Below are positions 60,229 to 64,000 of a stretch of DNA of 64,000 nt, piece by piece. The stretch is from positions 1 to 64,000 of the forward strand of contig NZ_JAGEMO020000015.1 in NCBI RefSeq assembly GCF_017921975.2, given 5' to 3'. The position numbers and the translations under genes were made by a program. The notes beneath the pieces are model-generated. The model was not told the origin of the DNA. It did not search any database and was given only the letters and a program-made list of their open reading frames with translations. Origin of the DNA: Hymenobacter terricola. Lineage in GTDB: Bacteria > Bacteroidota > Bacteroidia > Cytophagales > Hymenobacteraceae. Positions within the stretch are counted from its first letter, which is position 1. Every line of letters begins with the position of its first letter.

Positions 60229-62292
60229 TTATTTCGCCGCCCTACTATCAGGCTTGAGCGTGCGGCCCAGCCACTCAAAAAACACCCGCTGCCAGAGCAC
60301 GGCGTTTTGCGGCTTCAGTACCCAGTGCCCTTCGTTAGGCAAATACAGAAACCGGCTCGGAATGCCGCGCAGCTGTGCTGTGCCGAAAGCTTCAATCCCC
60401 TGCCCATCGGGCACCCGGAAATCTTTGCCGCCCTGGATGACGAGGATGGGCGTGTCCCAGTTTTTGGCAAACATCTGGGGGTTGAATTCCTGGTAGGATT
60501 TGTTCGGCGTGGCATCCCAGGGCGCGCCGCCCATGTCGTGCTTGGCGAAGAACATTTCCTCGGTGCTGGGGTACCAGCTGGTGAGGTTGTAGAGGCCGTC
60601 GTGGGCGATGAAGGTCTTGAAGCGGCCCTCGTGGTGGCCGGCCAGGTAGTACACCGAGTAGCCGCCGTAGCTGGCGCCCACGCAGCCGCGCCGGTCCTTG
60701 TCCACGAACGGCTCTTCGCTGATTTTGTCAATCGCCGAGAGGTAATCCCGAATCGGCTGGCCGCCCCAGTCGCCCGAAATGGCATCGTTCCACGCGCGGC
60801 CGAAGCCGGGCAGGCCGCGCCGGTTGGGCGCCACCACAATGTAGCCGTTGGCCGCCATCAGCTGGAAATTCCAGCGGTAGCTCTGGCTCTGGGTGATGGG
60901 CGATTGCGGGCCGCCCTGGCAGTAGAGCAGCGTGGGGTACTTCTTGGCGGGGTCGAAATCGGGCGGGTAAATCACGTACACCTGCATTTGCTTGCCGTCG
61001 GTGGTGGTCACGCGGCGGTCCTCCACCTTGCCCAGCCTGATGCCGGCCAGCTCCTGCTGGTTGATGGTGGTGAGCGGCGTTTCCTTGCCGGTTTTCAGGT
61101 CGAGGCGCACCACATCGGCGAAGGCCGAAAGGGTGGTACGGTTAGCCACGGCCTGGTCCTTGCCCACCAGCTCAAACGAGTTGTAATTCTGCGCTCCGGT
61201 CGTAATCTGGCGGATTTTGCCGCCCTTGCCCGGCACCGAAAACAGCTGCTCCGCGCCCATCACCACGGCCATGAAGTAGATGGTTTTGCCATCGGCGCTC
61301 CAGCGCACGTTGTTGGCGCTCAGCTCCGAGCCTTTGGTGATGTCCTGCCGTTTTTTGGTGGCGAAATCAACCACCACGATGCCGTTGCGGTCCGATTCGA
61401 AGCCGGGCGTGGCCATGCTCAGCCAGGCCACTTGCCGGCCGTCGGGCGCGAAGCTGGGCTCGGTGTCGTAGCCGCCCAGGCCCTCGCTCAGGTTCACGGT
61501 TTGGGCGTTGTGAATGTCGTAGAGGTAGATGTCGGCGTTGGTGCTTTCGGCCTCGGCGCGGCCCGTGAGCTTGCGGCTGGTGTAGGCAATTTTGTAGCCG
61601 TCGGGCGAGAAAGCCAGCTGCTCGGCGCCGCCATCCGGCAGCAGCGGCGAGTCGAATTTTTCGCCGGCCATCAGGTCCTTGCCGTAGCCTTCGGGCTTGC
61701 CGTCGGCGGCAATCGGCTGAAAGAAAACGTGGCTGGCGAGGTGGTCGTCCCACACGTTCCAGTGGCGGTAGTTCAGGTCGTCGATGATTTTGGCGTCGGC
61801 CTTGGGCAGGTCCGGGAACATATCCAGCGTGCTCGGACTCGATTTCACGTCCTGGGTGTATAGGATGAAATTGGCCTTCGGCGCGTATTTCAGGTTGCTC
61901 AAGCCTTGGTCGGGAAACTCGCTCAGCTTGGTTTTGCCGCTGCCGTCGGCGCTCATCACGTAAAGCTGGTCGGTGCCGCTCTCGCCCGAGACGAAGGTCA
62001 GCTTGCCATCGGGCCGCCAATTGAGAGTGGTTTCCGAGCCGGGCGTATCAGTGAGGCGTTTGGCCGTGCCACCGGCCACGGGCACGGTCCAGATGTCGGC
62101 GTTGCCTTTGTTTTCGGCCAGGTTGTACCGGGTCACGGTGTAGGCCACGGTCTTGCCATCGGGCGACACCTGCATTTCGCCCAGGCGGCCTAGCTGCCAG
62201 AGCTTTTCGGGCGTGAGGACGCTGGGGCTGGGATTTTGGGCGGCGGCCGCCAGCGGCAGCAGCGCCAGCGCCGTGAGGAGGAGCTTGTTCAT
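60229..62292 (-). CDS. S9 family peptidase (dipeptidyl aminopeptidase/acylaminoacyl-peptidase-like)
   Basis: 687 residues. A signal peptide (MNKLLLTALALLPLAAAAQ) precedes a beta-propeller of the WD40-like TolB type (about 30-420). The alpha/beta hydrolase domain has the nucleophile Ser541 in GASYGG, Asp624 in GGKDFRVP and His656 in NEGHWVL. It should be periplasmic or outer-membrane-associated and cleave dipeptides or acyl-peptides from oligopeptides. It is a single gene on the reverse strand, closed at the 3' side by the hairpin of repeat copy D. Confidence 0.94.
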   Translation of the reverse strand: MNKLLLTALALLPLAAAAQNPSPSVLTPEKLWQLGRLGEMQVSPDGKTVAYTVTRYNLAENKGNADIWTVPVAGGTAKRLTDTPGSETTLNWRPDGKLTFVSGESGTDQLYVMSADGSGKTKLSEFPDQGLSNLKYAPKANFILYTQDVKSSPSTLDMFPDLPKADAKIIDDLNYRHWNVWDDHLASHVFFQPIAADGKPEGYGKDLMAGEKFDSPLLPDGGAEQLAFSPDGYKIAYTSRKLTGRAEAESTNADIYLYDIHNAQTVNLSEGLGGYDTEPSFAPDGRQVAWLSMATPGFESDRNGIVVVDFATKKRQDITKGSELSANNVRWSADGKTIYFMAVVMGAEQLFSVPGKGGKIRQITTGAQNYNSFELVGKDQAVANRTTLSAFADVVRLDLKTGKETPLTTINQQELAGIRLGKVEDRRVTTTDGKQMQVYVIYPPDFDPAKKYPTLLYCQGGPQSPITQSQSYRWNFQLMAANGYIVVAPNRRGLPGFGRAWNDAISGDWGGQPIRDYLSAIDKISEEPFVDKDRRGCVGASYGGYSVYYLAGHHEGRFKTFIAHDGLYNLTSWYPSTEEMFFAKHDMGGAPWDATPNKSYQEFNPQMFAKNWDTPILVIQGGKDFRVPDGQGIEAFGTAQLRGIPSRFLYLPNEGHWVLKPQNAVLWQRVFFEWLGRTLKPDSRAAK

Positions 62293-62407
62293 GGGCGAAA
62301 ATTACGCCTCAGCGCGAGATGCCTGGCCCGTTGGCTTTCTGTTGAGAACAAATTCAAATTATTAATTATTTATACATTTGGCCTTGTATCATTTTATTTC
62401 GCTCGTT

Positions 62408-63199
62408 ATGAAGATGCTAGGTCGGATTGCCACGATTGCCGCATTGTGGAGCTTGCTTGGGCTGCTAGTAGCCGCACCGGTGCTGGCGCAAACGCCCGCC
62501 ACCCCAAAAAGAAGCCTGCCGCCCATCCCCGGCCTGGGCCCCGACCCAGTGCTGCCCGTCAACGCCACGCCCGCCCAACAAGCCGAGTTCAAAAGCCTGA
62601 TGGCCGAGCGCACCCGCCAGCGCTGGAACTATATCCTCACCGATTCCGTGGCCCGCGCCAGGGTGCTCAACGAAAAGCCAAACGCCCTGCTGGTCGAAAC
62701 CGCGAAGGGCCGCAAACCCGGCACCGCCCTCGACGCCGACATGGGCGAGGGCCGCAACGCCATTTACCTGGCCCAGCAGGGCTGGCAGGTGACGGGCGTC
62801 GACGTGGCCGAAAAAGCGCTGGCCTACGCCCAGGCCCGGGCCAAAAAACTGGGCGTGAAAATCACCACCGAAGTGGCCGATATGGCCAAATACGACTGGG
62901 GAACCAACAAATGGGACCTGATTGTGCTGAGCTATGCCGGCGGCCGCGAATACGCCGACCGCGTGATGAAGGCCCTGAAACCCGGTGGTATTGTGGTGCT
63001 GGAAGCCTTTCACATGGATGCCACCAACCGGCTGCAAGTCGTGGGCGGCGACTACCGGGTGTTCTTCAAAACCGACGAATTGCCCAAGCTCTACACCGCC
63101 GCCGGCCTGAAAATTGTGCGCTACGAAGAGCCCATCGGCACGGCTGACTTTACCAAAGAAAACCTGCGCCTGGTGAAAATGGTGGCTCAAAAACCGTAG
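62408..63199 (+). CDS. Exported class I SAM-dependent methyltransferase-like protein
   Basis: 263 residues. The N-terminus MKMLGRIATIAALWSLLGLL ... APVLAQ is a signal peptide. A class I methyltransferase fold follows: motif I LDADMGEGRNAIYLAQQGWQ (DMGEGRN where the usual DxGxGxG-type binding site sits), VTGVDVAEKALAYAQ, a KWDLIVLSYAG motif and LKPGGIVVLEAF. It resembles TehB-type tellurite-resistance and related enzymes. Export is unusual, because S-adenosylmethionine is not expected in the periplasm. The start at 62408 gives the signal; an upstream codon series (62378) is not family-like. Confidence 0.82.
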   Translation: MKMLGRIATIAALWSLLGLLVAAPVLAQTPATPKRSLPPIPGLGPDPVLPVNATPAQQAEFKSLMAERTRQRWNYILTDSVARARVLNEKPNALLVETAKGRKPGTALDADMGEGRNAIYLAQQGWQVTGVDVAEKALAYAQARAKKLGVKITTEVADMAKYDWGTNKWDLIVLSYAGGREYADRVMKALKPGGIVVLEAFHMDATNRLQVVGGDYRVFFKTDELPKLYTAAGLKIVRYEEPIGTADFTKENLRLVKMVAQKP

Positions 63200-63246
63200 C
63201 CAACCGCAAGTGCGCGGGTCCCGGCAGGTAGACCAAGCCGCTCAAA

Positions 63247-63281
63247 AGAAAGCCCTGCCAACACAATTGGCGGGGCTTTCT
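63247..63281 (+). terminator. Methyltransferase terminator
   Basis: AGAAAGCCCTGCCAA / TTGGCGGGGCTTTCT stem with one G-T pair, 48 bases after the stop. Confidence 0.85.
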
Positions 63282-63336
63282 CTTTGCGGGGGTGACAGCC
63301 ACTGTTGGCGCTAGCGCGCAACAAGCAGCCAAAGTA

Positions 63337-63525
63337 CTAAGAATTGGCCTTCTTCCGGCCCGAGCCACCGGTTTTTTTTCCGCCGCCGTCGTTTTTATTC
63401 ACCGTGGCCCAGGCGCGGGCTTCGGCTTCGTCCTTCGGCACGCCCCGGTTCTCGTAGCCTTCTTCAATGTGCTCGGCCTGGCTTTTCTGCTTGTCGGTGT
63501 ACTTTGATTTATCTCCCTGAGGCAT
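63337..63525 (-). CDS. Small conserved protein (plasmid-stabilisation-like annotation, 62 residues)
   Basis: Starts MPQGDKSKYTDKQKSQAEHI then EEGYENRGVPKDEAEARAWA and a Gly/Lys-rich end. Small proteins with this MP(Q/R)GDKSKYTDKQK opening and AWATVNK motif are widespread, are often called plasmid stabilisation proteins, and have no settled function. It is short, charged and cytoplasmic, and stands between two plus-strand genes. Confidence 0.78.
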   Translation of the reverse strand: MPQGDKSKYTDKQKSQAEHIEEGYENRGVPKDEAEARAWATVNKNDGGGKKTGGSGRKKANS

Positions 63526-63625
63526 GGCTGGGGGTGAGTTTAAAAAAGTGGAAGGAAAACGGCCCGTTGTACCGGACCACGGGCTTTTTACGCGGCCGGC
63601 AGGGCCGGAGTTAGGCCGGGCATCC

Positions 63626-63633
63626 TATCTTCG
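63626..63633 (+). promoter_or_regulatory. -7 element for the 84-residue gene
   Basis: TATCTTCG, 29 bases before the ATG at 63663. Confidence 0.45.
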
Positions 63634-63662
63634 CCCCGGTTCTGGCCATTTCAACCTCCCTC

Positions 63663-63917
63663 ATGCGCCACGTCGCCGACATCCCCCATCCCGCCGTCAA
63701 AATCACGCTCCTGGCCTGGAATGGCAAGTTTCTGCTGAAACTGGAGCAGGGCAACCTGGAACAGACCTATAAAGTGGCCGAGCTGGACTTGCTCACCGGC
63801 ACCGACGCCGAGGCGCGCGAGCTGCTGGACGACGAATTTCTCGCCGCCGCCATTGCCCGTTTTCAAGCCATGCGTGCCGATTTGCAGGCCGCTTTCGACC
63901 GCCACGAGTTGCGCTGA
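63663..63917 (+). CDS. Conserved hypothetical protein, 84 residues
   Basis: MRHVADIPHPAVKITLLAWN ... FLLKLEQGNLEQTYKVAELD ... EARELLDDEFLAAAIARFQ. Strands come first and one or two helices last. No known domain is assigned and no signal peptide is present. It probably begins a short operon, because the next gene starts 36 bases after its stop. Confidence 0.7.
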   Translation: MRHVADIPHPAVKITLLAWNGKFLLKLEQGNLEQTYKVAELDLLTGTDAEARELLDDEFLAAAIARFQAMRADLQAAFDRHELR

Positions 63918-63952
63918 AACAGTTCGCATTTCCGCTAAATACCCACGCTCCC

Positions 63953-64000
63953 ATGTCTAAAATCTGCACCCTGCTGCTGGCCCTGCTGGGCGTGCTGGCT
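63953..64000 (+). CDS. Start of a secreted or lipoprotein-type gene (cut by window edge)
   Basis: MSKICTLLLALLGVLA from the ATG at 63953, the beginning of a signal peptide. Only 16 codons are visible, so the product cannot be named. Confidence 0.5.
   Translation, partial: MSKICTLLLALLGVLA

Overview
The window looks like chromosome of a high-GC Bacteroidota, most likely a Cytophagales bacterium close to Hymenobacter. The reasons: four secreted proteins carry Bacteroidota type IX secretion signals (three type A C-terminal sorting domains and one type B gliding-motility-type C-terminus); many genes are preceded by the Bacteroidota -7 element (TAnnTTTG, here mostly TACCTTTG or TATCTTCG) rather than a clear Shine-Dalgarno; and there are DUF4442, TonB-box-less TonB_C, ECF sigma/anti-sigma and DUF3857 genes of the kind usual there. 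The genus is inference. No rRNA, intact tRNA, CRISPR array or prophage was recognised.

Layout. 1-140 is the edge of an IS5-type insertion sequence lying just before a class B penicillin-binding protein and dapF. 3.0-7.4 kb has a DJ-1/PfpI protein and a GNAT acetyltransferase either side of a 36-bp perfect palindrome, then a glycosyltransferase plus UDP-galactopyranose mutase pair. 7.6-18.1 kb starts with secA and continues as a duplicated accessory zone: a decayed copy of the secA 3' end with its terminator, a C-terminal remnant of a type IX cargo, two full seven-repeat type IX cargo proteins, two 146-residue paralogues of unknown function and a 21-bp-period repeat block. 18.2-27.5 kb is mostly metabolic or stress genes: deoC, a SPOR lipoprotein, an M20 amidohydrolase, a barrel-like outer membrane protein, Hsp20, DegP/HtrA, an orphan AAA ATPase and an aldehyde dehydrogenase. 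27.5-31.2 kb has a broken lipoprotein gene and an ECF sigma/anti-sigma/DUF4097-like operon. 31.6-39.1 kb is one giant type IX secreted beta-helix-type protein.

39.2-50.4 kb has an exported PPC-domain protein, two decaying DUF3857/transglutaminase genes, a DUF4442 thioesterase-like gene, a coiled-coil gene downstream of a diadenylate-cyclase-domain protein, a secreted double-TonB_C protein, RidA, a type B type IX cargo and a bestrophin channel. 50.7-60.1 kb is a regulation and redox region: hybrid-less PAS histidine kinase plus response regulator, FUSC transporter, two aldo/keto reductases that share a 21-bp-spaced direct-repeat operator, an AraC regulator and a membrane class III nucleotide cyclase. 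60.2-64.0 kb has an S9 peptidase, an exported methyltransferase and small genes.

Several families of intergenic inverted repeats are scattered through the window. The clearest has conserved ends (AGAACGTCATGCTGAGC) and four copies, one of which caps a pseudogene and one of which forms a terminator-like hairpin. The signals most worth following are the secA-tail/T9SS duplication, the shared operator of the aldo/keto reductases, the diadenylate cyclase with its large unassigned N-terminus, and the repeat families.
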